A DNA stretch of 24,751 bases from an uncultured Actinomyces sp. (GCA_938040725.1 CALHZX010000011.1:1-24751); one strand, 5' to 3'; shown: positions 16,395 through 24,429, numbered from the stretch's first letter. Program-made: numbers and translations. The notes: a model not told the origin generated them from the sequence alone.

Positions 16395-16495
16395 GCGGGT
16401 AATCTACGACACACAAGCTAGGTAGCGTGGCGGGTGGGGGTACAAGGGGATTGCTTAGGTGACGATGGTCACTAGCTCTTGTTATGGTGCCCGCG

Positions 16496-16524
16496 TTGTT
16501 TAGGAGTATTGTTGTATGTAACAT
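16496..16524 (+). promoter_or_regulatory. Candidate promoter before the Abi gene
   Basis: TTGTTT (16496-16501) and TAACAT (16519-16524) are 17 bases apart. A second possible -10, TATTGT, lies at 16507-16512. The first would start transcription near 16531, inside the RNA structure; the second near 16519, just ahead of it. The divergent intergenic region 16382-16598 holds no other gene. Confidence 0.35.
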
Positions 16525-16569
16525 GACCGGTTCCGCTACCCGCCTCACGGCGGGAGTCCAGGGCCGGTC
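16525..16569 (+). ncRNA. Two-stem RNA structure upstream of the Abi gene
   Basis: An outer helix pairs 16525-16533 with 16561-16569 (nine pairs including two G-U). It encloses an internal loop and an inner perfect hairpin, 16539-16544 with 16549-16554 (CCCGCC-TCAC-GGCGGG). No T run follows, so it is not an ordinary terminator. It lies 29 bases before the Abi start codon. Conserved RNAs are known next to abiF-type genes and some act as antitoxins; whether this is one of them was not tested. It could also be a 5' leader that controls translation. Confidence 0.4.
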
Positions 16570-16598
16570 CTTGCTATTCGGGAGAGGCGATCTGTGTC

Positions 16599-17519
16599 GT
16601 GACTCGCGTGAAAGTGTTTAAAACCTACACCGAACAGGTTGAGCTGCTACGAAGTCGTGGGATGCGTGTCGATGATGTTGAGCGCGCAGAGGAGAAGCTT
16701 GCTCGACTGAACTACTATCGACTGTCGGGGTATTGGTATCCCATGCGTCGTTTTTCTCCGGATACCGGTGAGGCGTGCGATGAGTTTGTCGATGGAGCTT
16801 CGTTTGATTTGGTCATCGACCTATACGAGTTTGATGAGCGGATGCGGCATGTCGTATTCGCCGAATTGGATCGTATTGAAATGGTGATCCGTACGATGCT
16901 TGGGTATCGACTGGGAAGTATTGACCCATTCATTTATCAAGATGTGACACGTCTAAGTGCGTATGCCCGTCAATCGAATAAGGGGAGTCGTTGTAATAGA
17001 CATGCGGTTTGGGTTGAGAAATTTGAAAGAGCTGTAAACTCTTCGAAAGAAGACTTTGTTGAGCATCATCGACGTCACTATCATGGTGACATGCCCATCT
17101 GGGCAGCCGTTGAAATCATGGACTGGGGGATGTTGTCGTACTTATACGACTTTTCTCCAACGGAAGTGCGTCATGACATTGCGGATGAGTGTGGACTCGC
17201 TGCTCCGCAGCTCGCATCGTGGCTGAAATGCCTGAATATTGTTAGAAATTATGCTGCCCATCATGCGCGTATGTTTAATCGCGTTTTTGATATTAAGCCG
17301 AAGCTTAGCGATGACGCGCGGCTGCAAGAAGTGGCTGGTGTGACCAATCGTTCCTTTGGACAGTTGTCGCTCATTCAATACTTGCATCGTCAGCTCGACC
17401 TGTCTCCCGCCAATCGCCTACCTCAGTTGCTTGATACGTTCCCGCATAATGACATTGTCCCTATGTTGCGAACTGGTGCTCCCGAGGGGTGGGAGAAACT
17501 CGCGTTATGGGAGCGGTAG
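16599..17519 (+). CDS. Abi_2 family (AbiD/AbiF-like) abortive infection protein
   Basis: This 306-residue protein belongs to the Abi_2 family, whose lactococcal members AbiD and AbiF stop phage growth by killing or arresting the infected cell. The hallmark LNYYRLSGYWYP is at residues 37-48. An acidic FDLVIDLYEFDERMR segment is near 69-83. The HEPN ribonuclease-type R-x4-H motif is present as VRNYAAHH (Arg216, His221), so RNA cleavage is the expected activity. The start is GTG 16599, 11 bases after GGAGAGG; a second GTG nine bases on would also fit. Length is normal for the family. It is transcribed divergently from the Type ISP gene, and a structured RNA lies just before it. Codon use is AT-richer than the transporter operon that follows, in keeping with horizontal transfer. 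Confidence 0.88.
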   Translation: MTRVKVFKTYTEQVELLRSRGMRVDDVERAEEKLARLNYYRLSGYWYPMRRFSPDTGEACDEFVDGASFDLVIDLYEFDERMRHVVFAELDRIEMVIRTMLGYRLGSIDPFIYQDVTRLSAYARQSNKGSRCNRHAVWVEKFERAVNSSKEDFVEHHRRHYHGDMPIWAAVEIMDWGMLSYLYDFSPTEVRHDIADECGLAAPQLASWLKCLNIVRNYAAHHARMFNRVFDIKPKLSDDARLQEVAGVTNRSFGQLSLIQYLHRQLDLSPANRLPQLLDTFPHNDIVPMLRTGAPEGWEKLALWER

Positions 17520-17763
17520 TCTGGCGTGCTCAGAGTTGCGCAGGTGTGCACATATGACGCGATTCACTGAACGGGTGTGCAATGGGTTTGTCGCGTGAGT
17601 ACTGGACCGCACTTAGTGGATTCAGTTCGTCTCAATTCAGTTAGGACTATGGCGCCACTGGTCTGACAAATCAGCCCACAACGAGCCCACACACACCCCA
17701 AAAGTCCGCCACTGCCTCGTCCCAGACGGACCCGGAAAGTGAACGCCACCACCCGTGTGGCCT

Positions 17764-17805
17764 AGGATGGGGGCACGCCGACGCGCCCCCAACGACGGGG
17801 GTGCC
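17764..17805 (+). promoter_or_regulatory. Promoter -10 and leader hairpin of the sugar transporter operon
   Basis: TAGGAT (17764-17769) is a good -10 without a clear -35. Shortly after it, 17784-17791 pairs with 17798-17805 (eight pairs, one G-U, loop AACGAC). The word GACGCGCCCCCAACGA (17781-17796) is identical to the leader hairpin of the exported-protein operon at 6228-6254. An alternative pairing of 17770-17775 with 17786-17791 would exclude this hairpin, so switching is possible. The rest of 17520-17949 (430 bases) shows no gene and appears to be spacer plus an untranslated leader of about 170 bases. Confidence 0.4.
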
Positions 17806-17949
17806 CGGCACGCAGCAGCACCGCACACGCGGCACCGCAGGGTGGGTCCAGCAACGAAGACGGACACGCCAGGCACCACCGCACGCCAGCAGAGCCGCCG
17901 CACAACCACAACCTCAACACCGATGTTGACCCACACAGAGGAGACTCCT

Positions 17950-18999
17950 ATGAAGCCCTGCCTCGCAGCTACAGCCCTCGTCGCCGCATCCGCATGCGCC
18001 CTCGCCCTCGGTGCCTGCACCCCCGGAGACACCGCACAATCCTCGTCCAGCTCCGCCGCGAAGGGCGGCGGAGACGGCAACTACACGATCGCCGTCGTCC
18101 CCAAGGACGCCACCAACCCCTGGTTCGTCCGCATGGAAACCGGCGTCAAGAAGTACGCCGAAGACACCGGCATGAACGTTTTCCAGAAGGGCCCCGCTGA
18201 AACCGACGCCACCATGCAGGCCCAGGTCATCCAAGACCTCATCGCCCAAGGCGTCGACGCCATCTGCGTCGTCCCCGTCGACCCCGGCGCCATCGAACCC
18301 GTCCTCAAGCAGGCCATGGACGCGGGCATCGTCGTCGTCACCCACGAAGGCGCCTCCCAGCAGAACACGATGTACGACATCGAAGCCTTCAACAACAGCG
18401 AATACGGCGCGTTCATCATGGACAACCTCGCCCAAGCCATGGGTGAAGAAGGCGTCTACACCACCATGGTCGGCCACGTCACCAACGCCTCCCACAACGA
18501 ATGGGCAGACGGCGCCGTCGCCCACCAGAAGGAGAAGTACCCCAAGATGACGCTGCTCGAAGCCGAGCCCCGCGTCGAATCCCAGGACAACGGTGAAACC
18601 GCCTACCAGACCGCCAAGGAAGTCCTCAAGAAGTACCCCGAAGTGAAGGGCATCCTCGGTACCTCCTCCTTCGACGCGCCCGGCACCGCCCGCGCCATCG
18701 AAGAACTCGGTCTCAAAGGCAAAGTCTTCACCGCAGGCACGGGCATGCCCGCCGCCAACGCGCAGATCCTCAAGGACGGCTCCGTCCACACCCTGACCCT
18801 CTGGGACCCCGCGGACGCCGGCTACGCCATGGCATCCCTGGCCACCAAGATCCTCAACGGTGAAAAGATCGAAGACGGCGTCAACCTCGGCGTCAAGGGA
18901 TACGAATCCATGCACTTCTCGCAAGGCTCCACCAAGGTCCTCGAAGGCAACGGCTGGATCCAGATCACCAAGGACAACGTCGACTCCCTCGGCTTCTAA
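17950..18999 (+). CDS. Sugar ABC transporter substrate-binding lipoprotein
   Basis: This 349-residue lipoprotein captures the ligand outside the membrane and delivers it to the importer encoded by the next three genes. The start at ATG 17950 has GAGGAGA (17939-17945) ahead of it. The signal peptide ends in a lipobox, ALALGAC, with the lipidated Cys at residue 23, followed by a Ser-rich linker. The mature part is a type 1 periplasmic-binding fold: YTIAVVPKDATNPWFVRMET, DLIAQGVDAICVVPVDP, a hinge-region GIVVVTHEG, and VKGILGTSSFDAPGTARAI. This places it with the RbsB/LsrB/RhaS group. The ligand cannot be read from the sequence. A hairpin after the gene may keep its mRNA level above that of the transporter genes, as is common for binding proteins. 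Confidence 0.9.
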   Translation: MKPCLAATALVAASACALALGACTPGDTAQSSSSSAAKGGGDGNYTIAVVPKDATNPWFVRMETGVKKYAEDTGMNVFQKGPAETDATMQAQVIQDLIAQGVDAICVVPVDPGAIEPVLKQAMDAGIVVVTHEGASQQNTMYDIEAFNNSEYGAFIMDNLAQAMGEEGVYTTMVGHVTNASHNEWADGAVAHQKEKYPKMTLLEAEPRVESQDNGETAYQTAKEVLKKYPEVKGILGTSSFDAPGTARAIEELGLKGKVFTAGTGMPAANAQILKDGSVHTLTLWDPADAGYAMASLATKILNGEKIEDGVNLGVKGYESMHFSQGSTKVLEGNGWIQITKDNVDSLGF

Positions 19000-19027
19000 C
19001 CGATTCACCGCACACGACCGCCCGGGT

Positions 19028-19061
19028 GCCACGGCCTCGTCCCAATGAACGAGGCCGTGGC
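19028..19061 (+). promoter_or_regulatory. Intercistronic hairpin between binding protein and ATPase genes
   Basis: A 13-bp perfect stem (19028-19040 with 19049-19061, loop CCCAATGA) lies 28 bases after the binding-protein stop. No T run follows, so partial termination or 3' mRNA protection is more likely than full termination. Such elements commonly set an excess of binding protein over transporter. Confidence 0.65.
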
Positions 19062-19172
19062 CGGGCCACCCCAGCGCGTGCACTGACGCTCGCGCACCGC
19101 ACCCCCCACCAGCGCCACACCGCCGCGCGAGGGGCGGTCCCGGGTCGGCCCACGCGTCGGAAAGGACACCAC

Positions 19173-20699
19173 ATGGACACCCCAGTGCTGGCGGTACGAC
19201 ACGTCAGCAAATCCTTCGCAGGCGTGCGAGCCCTGGTCGACATCGACCTCGACATCGCACCCGGAGAAATCCACTGCCTCGCCGGAGAAAACGGGTCGGG
19301 TAAATCCACCCTCATCAAAGTCATCTCCGGAGTCCACACCCCCGAACAGGGCACGGTCTCCATCGGGGGCCGCGACTTCACGCGACTGACACCCGCCGAC
19401 GCCATCGACGCGGGCGTACGCGTCATTTACCAGGACTTTTCCATCTTCCCCAACCTCTCCGTCATGGAGAACATTGCGCTCGGCAGCGAAGTCGCCGCCG
19501 GACGCCGCCTCGTCAACCGCTCGTGCATGCGCGAAGTCGCCCGCGAAGCCGTCGCCAAAATCGGCTTCCAGGTCGACCTCGACGAACTCGTCGGCAACCT
19601 CTCCGTCGCCGACAAACAGCTCGTCGCCATCAGCCGCGCACTCATGGGCGACGCGAAGCTCATCATCATGGACGAGCCCACGACCGCCCTCACCAAGAAG
19701 GAAGTGCGCGCCCTCTTCGACATCGTCGCCGACCTGCAATCGCGCGGCATCGCGATCCTCTTCGTGTCCCACAAGCTCGAAGAAGTCTTCGAAATCGCGC
19801 AACGCTTCACCATCTTGCGCAGCGGACACAAGGTCATCACCTGCCCGAAGGAAGAGCTCGACCGCGCCAGCTTCGCCCGCCACATGACCGGGCGCGACTT
19901 CGACGAGGAGCGCTACCAGCCCGGCGACATCACCGACGCTCCGATCCTCCAGGTCGAGGGCGCAACCGTGAGCGGCGCCTTCGCCGACGCATCCCTGAGC
20001 GTGCGGCCCGGCGAAATCCTCGGCATCACCGGCCTGCTGGGCTCCGGACGCACCGAACTCGCCATGTCCCTCTTCGGAATGCTCCCCCTCGACTCCGGGC
20101 GCATCCGCGTCACAGGCCAAGACGTCACCCTGCGAGGCGTGCGCGACGCGATCGCCGCCGGCATCGCCTACGTCCCCGAAGACCGACTCACCGAAGGCCT
20201 CTTCCTCTCGCGCTCGATCGGCGAAAACATCACGATCTCCGAGATGGAATCCTTCACCAAGGCCCTCGGATTCATCGACAAGAAAGCCATCCGCGACGAA
20301 GAGAAGAAGTGGGTGAAGCGCCTCGACGTCGTCACCCCCGACCCCGCCAACGCCGTCAACACCCTGTCGGGCGGCAACCAGCAAAAGGTCGTCCTGGCCA
20401 AGTGGCTCGCCACCAAGCCCTCCGTCCTCATCCTCAACGGGCCCACCGTCGGCGTCGACATCGGCTCCAAATTCACCATTCACTCGATCCTGCGCGAACT
20501 CGCCGCGCAAGGCATGGCCGTCATCATCATCTCCGACGACATCGCCGAAGTGCTCACCAACTGCTCGACCATCGCCATCATGCGAGCCGGGCACCTGAGC
20601 GATCCGATCAACCCCGACACCCTCACCGAGGCCGAACTGACCCGGCTCCTGTCCGAAGACCAGGCCCCGGCCTCGTCGACCGAAGGGGGAGAGAACTAA
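19173..20699 (+). CDS. Sugar ABC transporter double ATPase (RbsA/MglA type)
   Basis: This 508-residue protein contains two nucleotide-binding domains and energises import through the two permeases. The ATG at 19173 follows GGAAAGGA; the open frame extends upstream but without coding character. Domain 1 is complete: Walker A GENGSGKST, Q-loop YQDFSIFPNLSV, signature LSVADKQLVAISRAL and Walker B LIIMDEPTTAL, then SHKLEEVF. Domain 2 has a weak Walker A (GLLGSGRTEL), as usual for this family, and an excellent signature (LSGGNQQKVVLAKWL). Its Walker B reads LILNGPTVGVD, so the Asp-Glu pair is replaced by Asn-Gly. The second site is therefore probably non-catalytic. The stop codon overlaps the start of the first permease (TAATG), so translation is coupled. 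Confidence 0.92.
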   Translation: MDTPVLAVRHVSKSFAGVRALVDIDLDIAPGEIHCLAGENGSGKSTLIKVISGVHTPEQGTVSIGGRDFTRLTPADAIDAGVRVIYQDFSIFPNLSVMENIALGSEVAAGRRLVNRSCMREVAREAVAKIGFQVDLDELVGNLSVADKQLVAISRALMGDAKLIIMDEPTTALTKKEVRALFDIVADLQSRGIAILFVSHKLEEVFEIAQRFTILRSGHKVITCPKEELDRASFARHMTGRDFDEERYQPGDITDAPILQVEGATVSGAFADASLSVRPGEILGITGLLGSGRTELAMSLFGMLPLDSGRIRVTGQDVTLRGVRDAIAAGIAYVPEDRLTEGLFLSRSIGENITISEMESFTKALGFIDKKAIRDEEKKWVKRLDVVTPDPANAVNTLSGGNQQKVVLAKWLATKPSVLILNGPTVGVDIGSKFTIHSILRELAAQGMAVIIISDDIAEVLTNCSTIAIMRAGHLSDPINPDTLTEAELTRLLSEDQAPASSTEGGEN

Positions 20700-21700
20700 T
20701 GCCCCGACTCATCACGAAAGTCCTGCGCGCCAACGAATTCTGGGTGTTCCTGGTCATCGCGGTGCTCACCCTCGTTATCCAGGCGCGATCCGGCCAGTTC
20801 TTCACGGCTAACAACCTCGTCGACCTGGCCGGCGCGATGGTGGTCCCCGGCCTCTTCGCCGTCGCCGCGCACCTCGTCCTCGTCTCCGGCGGCATCGACG
20901 TGTCCTTCCCGGCGCTGGCCTCCCTCGCGGTCTACGTGACCACGAAAGTCCTTGTCGACAACGGGTGGAACGGGCCCGTCATCGTGCCCTTCCTGATTGC
21001 CGCCGCCCTCGGCGCGGTCCTCGGCGCATTCAACGGCATCTTCACGTCGAGGCTGACCGTGCCCACCCTGATCATCACCCTAGGCACCGCCAACGTCTTC
21101 AACGGCGTCATGCAGGGCGCGCTCAAATCCGTGCAGATCAACACGATCCCCGAGTCCATGCGCTCCTTCGGGTCCGCGTCCCTCTTCGTCGCCCGCAACG
21201 AAAGCTCCGGCCTGCAGTCCTCGATGCCCGTGTCCTTCCTGATCCTCGTCGCGGTCGTCGCGGTGGCATTCTTCGTCACCCGCTACACGATGTTCGGACG
21301 CTCCCTCTTCGCCCTCGGCGGCGACGAGTCTGCGGCCGCCCGCGTCGGCTTCAAGGTGCGCGCCACCAAGTTCTGGCTCTACGTCCTCGTCGGCATCATC
21401 GCCGCCCTGGCCGGCATGGTCCGCACCTGCTCCATGGGACAGATGCACCCCACCAACCTGCTCGGCATGGAAATGATGGTCATCGCGGCCGTCGTCCTGG
21501 GCGGCACCGCGATCACCGGCGGCAAGGGCTCGCTGACGGGCGTCATGCTCGGCACGCTGCTCATCGTCATCGTCCAAAACTCCATGATCCTCATGGGAAT
21601 CCCGACGTTCTGGCAGGGCTTCGCCCTGGGCCTGCTCATCATCGTGGGAACCGGCGTCTCCGCGCTTCAGGTCATGCGCGCCCGCCGTAACGCACACTAG
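20699..21700 (+). CDS. Sugar ABC transporter permease 1 (RbsC-like)
   Basis: A 333-residue integral membrane protein of the BPD_transp_2 (RbsC/AraH/MglC) family that forms half of the transmembrane channel. It begins inside the stop codon of the ATPase gene (TAATG). Hydrophobic helices run throughout, with the family's conserved cytoplasmic signals SGGIDVSFPALASLA near residue 60, the loop TRYTMFGRSLFALGGDESAAARVGF near 195-220, and AAVVLGGTAITGGKGSLTGVMLG near 265-285. The ALGGDESAAARVGF stretch corresponds to the RbsC loop that contacts the ATPase. Length is normal. Ten bases separate it from permease 2. Confidence 0.9.
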   Translation: MPRLITKVLRANEFWVFLVIAVLTLVIQARSGQFFTANNLVDLAGAMVVPGLFAVAAHLVLVSGGIDVSFPALASLAVYVTTKVLVDNGWNGPVIVPFLIAAALGAVLGAFNGIFTSRLTVPTLIITLGTANVFNGVMQGALKSVQINTIPESMRSFGSASLFVARNESSGLQSSMPVSFLILVAVVAVAFFVTRYTMFGRSLFALGGDESAAARVGFKVRATKFWLYVLVGIIAALAGMVRTCSMGQMHPTNLLGMEMMVIAAVVLGGTAITGGKGSLTGVMLGTLLIVIVQNSMILMGIPTFWQGFALGLLIIVGTGVSALQVMRARRNAH

Positions 21701-21709
21701 GAGGACCAC

Positions 21710-22756
21710 ATGTCAACGCTTCTCGTCTCCCCGCGCCTCGCTTTCCTCAAAAAGGACAGCTACATGACGCGATTGATCATCGTCTTCCTCCTCCTGCTCA
21801 TCTTCTTCGCCGCCGTGCGCCCCGGCCCCTTCTTCGCCGTGCGCACCTGGCAGTCGATGGCCGTCCAATTCCCCGAATTTGGCCTCATGAGCCTGGGCGT
21901 CATGTTCACCATGTTCACCGCCGGCATCGACCTGTCCGTCGTCGCCATCGCCAACGTCACCTCGATCTGCGCGGCCCTCACGCTGCGCTCGATGCTCGGC
22001 CCGGCCGTCACCCCCTCGTCAATGAGCATGGCCACCCTCATCGCCCTGGGCGTCGCCCTGTCGGTCGGGGTCGTGTGCGGACTCATCAACGGCACGCTCG
22101 TCGCTGTCCTGAAGATCCCACCCATCCTCGCCACCCTCGGCACCCTCGAGCTCTTCGGCGGTGTCGCCCTCATCCTCACCCAAGGCAAACCCGTCTCCGG
22201 CGTCCCCGCAGCGTTCGGAGCCGTGTTCACGGGGAAGGTGGCCGGCCTCGTCCCCATCCCCCTCGTCGTGTTCCTCGTGTGCGCGGCCGTCGCGGGAGCC
22301 ATCGTCGCCTTCACGGGCTTTGGGACCACGATCCTCATGCTCGGCACGAACGACACCGCGGCGCGCTTCTCGGGCCTGAAAGTCAAGAGCCTGCTGATCC
22401 GCACCTATGTGCTCTCCGGCGTCATGGCCGCCATGGCCGGCATCGTTATGCTCGCGAACTACAACTCCGCGAAAGCCGACTACGGCGCCTCCTACACGCT
22501 GCTCACCGTCCTCATCGTCGTCCTCGGCGGTGTCAACCCCAACGGCGGATCCGGGCGCCTGAGCGGCGTGCTCCTGTCCATCCTCATGCTCCAGGTCCTC
22601 TCCTCCGGCCTGAACATGTTCCCCGACATCTCCAACTTCTACAGGCCCCTCATCTGGGGTGGCGTGCTCCTGCTCGTCATCTGCATGAACGAGGGCCTCT
22701 TCTCCTTTACCAAACTGCGCAGACTCAGGAAAGGACACGCGCATGCTGACAGTTAA
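21710..22756 (+). CDS. Sugar ABC transporter permease 2 (RbsC-like)
   Basis: This 348-residue membrane protein is the second, non-identical channel half, so the importer uses a permease heterodimer rather than the RbsC homodimer, as in the LsrC/LsrD arrangement. The start at ATG 21710 has AGGAGG a few bases upstream. Family marks are TAGIDLSVVAIANVTSICAA near residues 66-83, the coupling loop ILMLGTNDTAARFSGLKVKS near 205-224, and LTVLIVVLGGVNPNGGSGRL near 263-282. The short cytoplasmic tail is basic. The gene overlaps the isomerase start by 14 bases, tying transport to metabolism in one message. Confidence 0.9.
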   Translation: MSTLLVSPRLAFLKKDSYMTRLIIVFLLLLIFFAAVRPGPFFAVRTWQSMAVQFPEFGLMSLGVMFTMFTAGIDLSVVAIANVTSICAALTLRSMLGPAVTPSSMSMATLIALGVALSVGVVCGLINGTLVAVLKIPPILATLGTLELFGGVALILTQGKPVSGVPAAFGAVFTGKVAGLVPIPLVVFLVCAAVAGAIVAFTGFGTTILMLGTNDTAARFSGLKVKSLLIRTYVLSGVMAAMAGIVMLANYNSAKADYGASYTLLTVLIVVLGGVNPNGGSGRLSGVLLSILMLQVLSSGLNMFPDISNFYRPLIWGGVLLLVICMNEGLFSFTKLRRLRKGHAHADS

Positions 22757-23306
22757 AGACAAGCAGGTCGTCGTCGGCGCCGACTTCGCCGGGCACCCCC
22801 TCAAGGAAGCCGTCAAAGCACACCTCGAGGAGCGCGGCTGGACCGTCACCGACCTGACGCCTGACGCCGACACCGCACCCATGTACCACCGCGTCGGCTT
22901 CATGCTCGGCGCGCAGATCGCCGAAGGCAAGTTCGAACGCGCTCTCGCCTTCTGCGGCACCGGCATGGGCATCCACATCGCCGCCTCCAAGTGCCCCCAC
23001 GTACACGCCGCCGTGTGCGAATCCGTGCCCGCCGCGCGCCGCTGCGCCGCCGCCAATAACGCGAACCTGCTCGCCATGGGCGCCTTCTACGTCGCCCCGC
23101 GCACTGGGATGGCTATGGCGGACGCCTTCCTCGAGTCGTCGCTCGGGTCCGGGTACGAGGACTGGGACGGCTTCTATGAGTACCACCGCATCGGGTACGA
23201 CGAATGCGAAAACTTCGACTACGAGGCCTACAAGGCCAACGGGTTTGAAGTCGTTGATCCGGGCTTTGCAGTGCTTGCGGAGCAGCCGAAGGGGTTGGCG
23301 TACTGA
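22743..23306 (+). CDS. RpiB/LacAB-family sugar-phosphate isomerase
   Basis: This 187-residue cytoplasmic enzyme is expected to interconvert an aldose phosphate and a ketose phosphate. Family marks are VVVGADFAGHPLKEAVKAHL at the N-terminus and the phosphate-binding active-site loop FCGTGMGIHIAASK with the catalytic Cys71. The usual His after the first Asp (G-S-D-H-A-G) is Phe here. The protein also has a tail of about 45 residues beyond the typical ~145-150-residue core, rich in Tyr, Asp and Glu (DGFYEYHRIGYDECENFDYE). Its start lies within permease 2, so its substrate is probably the phosphorylated form of the imported compound. No kinase, dehydrogenase or regulator is present in the operon. 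A role for a pentose or tetrose phosphate is plausible; calling it ribose-5-phosphate isomerase would be over-specific. Confidence 0.85.
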   Translation: MLTVKDKQVVVGADFAGHPLKEAVKAHLEERGWTVTDLTPDADTAPMYHRVGFMLGAQIAEGKFERALAFCGTGMGIHIAASKCPHVHAAVCESVPAARRCAAANNANLLAMGAFYVAPRTGMAMADAFLESSLGSGYEDWDGFYEYHRIGYDECENFDYEAYKANGFEVVDPGFAVLAEQPKGLAY

Positions 23307-23325
23307 GGTTGTGACGCCGTGACAG

Positions 23326-23357
23326 AGGTGGGGGCTCCCGGTTGGGAGCCCCCACCT
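23326..23357. terminator. Terminator of the sugar transporter operon
   Basis: A perfect 14-bp stem (23326-23339 with 23344-23357, loop GGTT) starts 19 bases after the isomerase stop. It is followed by GTGTAAATGG, so there is no long T run, which is usual for high-GC genomes. The convergent gene at 23431 may share it. No gene is seen in 23358-23430. Confidence 0.85.
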
Positions 23358-23430
23358 GTGTAAATGGCCAGTGAATCATGGTCGGGGTGGGAGTTTAGGT
23401 AACGTCAAGGCCGGAGGCGTGGCCATGTCC

Positions 23431-24429
23431 TTACTCGCGTGATTGTTTTTCGAGAGCGTTGAACCAGGCTGTGAAGAGACGCATCGCAGTATCTGCAAGC
23501 TCATCGATCTCGGAGATTGGTTTGGAGTGTGCTCGGACGCCGAGGGACCAGTTGATGTATCCCTGGGCGAGCCAGGGAGCATCTGCCAGGTACTTCATCG
23601 TGAGATCTTTGCGGAGCGACCCGAGAGGTCGTCGCGAGGTGCCAGGCTTATTGGTCTTGAGATCGAACGTGCTGGGATCCCCCTCCAACACCGACTCATA
23701 AAGAACCCGAGCGTTCGTTACCCACGATGGTACGTCGTTTGAATCCAAGGATGGATAGCACTCGTCAGTTTCCTCAACGTAGGTTCCAGCGTAATACTCG
23801 AGGCACACATCGCTGAAGACTGCTGGCATCTTCCGGCCGGTCACCTGAATCTGTCCGCAAAGCCAATCACCGTTAGGGAGCTCTGGGGATTCGATAGTGA
23901 TTCCCGGCATCGCTGAATCCCCGCGATTGACTTCGAGGTACCACCCGTCTGGGATCGTCAGCTTCTTCAGCGTCTTGCGCAGCACCCGCTCCACCTGGAC
24001 TTTCGGCGCGGGGAGGGACTCGACGTCTGACAGGAGAACGCGAGCGTCGGGGAACTCGGGGAGTATTTCTGCCCAGGTGAGAACGCGCGCGACCTGATCC
24101 TGGTGTTCCGTAGCATCATCAGCGTCGAGGAGAAGGAGCATCAGGTAATCGGCGACTTTCGACTCTCTCTCTAGTTGATCCTCGCTGAGGGCGTGGTCGA
24201 TCTTGGCTTCAATGGCAATGGTCGAGTGTTCGAACTCGAGAAGAATGTCTACGCGCTGATCCTTCTCGCACCCCACGTCGGTGAGTTCGCCAAGCGTGAC
24301 GCCCAGCAGGGACGAGAAGTAGCGCTCAGTCGTTTTCGGATCGTGGCGGAATTCTGCGGCCAGCGCTCGCGTGAGTTGGGGTTCCGATGTGTAGAGTGCG
24401 CTGAACTTCTGTTTTGGTGTTGCTTCCAT
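23431..24429 (-). CDS. PD-(D/E)XK nuclease-superfamily protein
   Basis: A 332-residue cytoplasmic protein of unknown exact role. The ATG at 24429 is preferred over the upstream ATG at 24471 because the residues between (PHPPRKSPQH) look non-coding and GAAAGAG precedes it. A nuclease core is visible near the N-terminus: RVDILLEFEHSTIAIEAKID supplies Asp61 and Glu74-Ala-Lys76, followed by a helix (SEDQLEREXK-like, with Gln85). This is the order expected for PD-(D/E)XK proteins of the PDDEXK_4 kind. The C-terminal two thirds contain Trp-rich segments (DGWYLEVNRG, NGDWLCGQIQ, PWLAQGYINWSLG) but no known domain was recognised. Such proteins are frequent hypothetical genes in accessory and phage-defence regions. 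It stands alone, convergent to the transporter operon, with no obvious partner. Confidence 0.7.
   Translation of the reverse strand: MEATPKQKFSALYTSEPQLTRALAAEFRHDPKTTERYFSSLLGVTLGELTDVGCEKDQRVDILLEFEHSTIAIEAKIDHALSEDQLERESKVADYLMLLLLDADDATEHQDQVARVLTWAEILPEFPDARVLLSDVESLPAPKVQVERVLRKTLKKLTIPDGWYLEVNRGDSAMPGITIESPELPNGDWLCGQIQVTGRKMPAVFSDVCLEYYAGTYVEETDECYPSLDSNDVPSWVTNARVLYESVLEGDPSTFDLKTNKPGTSRRPLGSLRKDLTMKYLADAPWLAQGYINWSLGVRAHSKPISEIDELADTAMRLFTAWFNALEKQSRE

Noticed and set aside
17755..17949. N-terminal extension of the binding protein to 17755
   Set aside because: The extension is Arg/Thr/His-rich and would bury the lipoprotein signal peptide; the ATG at 17950 has a good ribosome binding site and lipobox spacing.
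19031..19044. Recurring word CGGCCTCGTCCC at several places (for example about 14166, 19033 and 24631) as a repeat family
   Set aside because: The copies lie in coding and non-coding DNA with unrelated flanks, and the word is simple GC-rich sequence, so chance is sufficient.
17914..19083. A 389-codon open frame on the minus strand
   Set aside because: Shadow of the binding-protein gene, with low-complexity Gly/Val/Asp composition and no motif.
19005..20594. A 529-codon open frame on the minus strand
   Set aside because: Asp/Gly/Val-rich shadow of the ATPase gene; the plus frame carries Walker and signature motifs.
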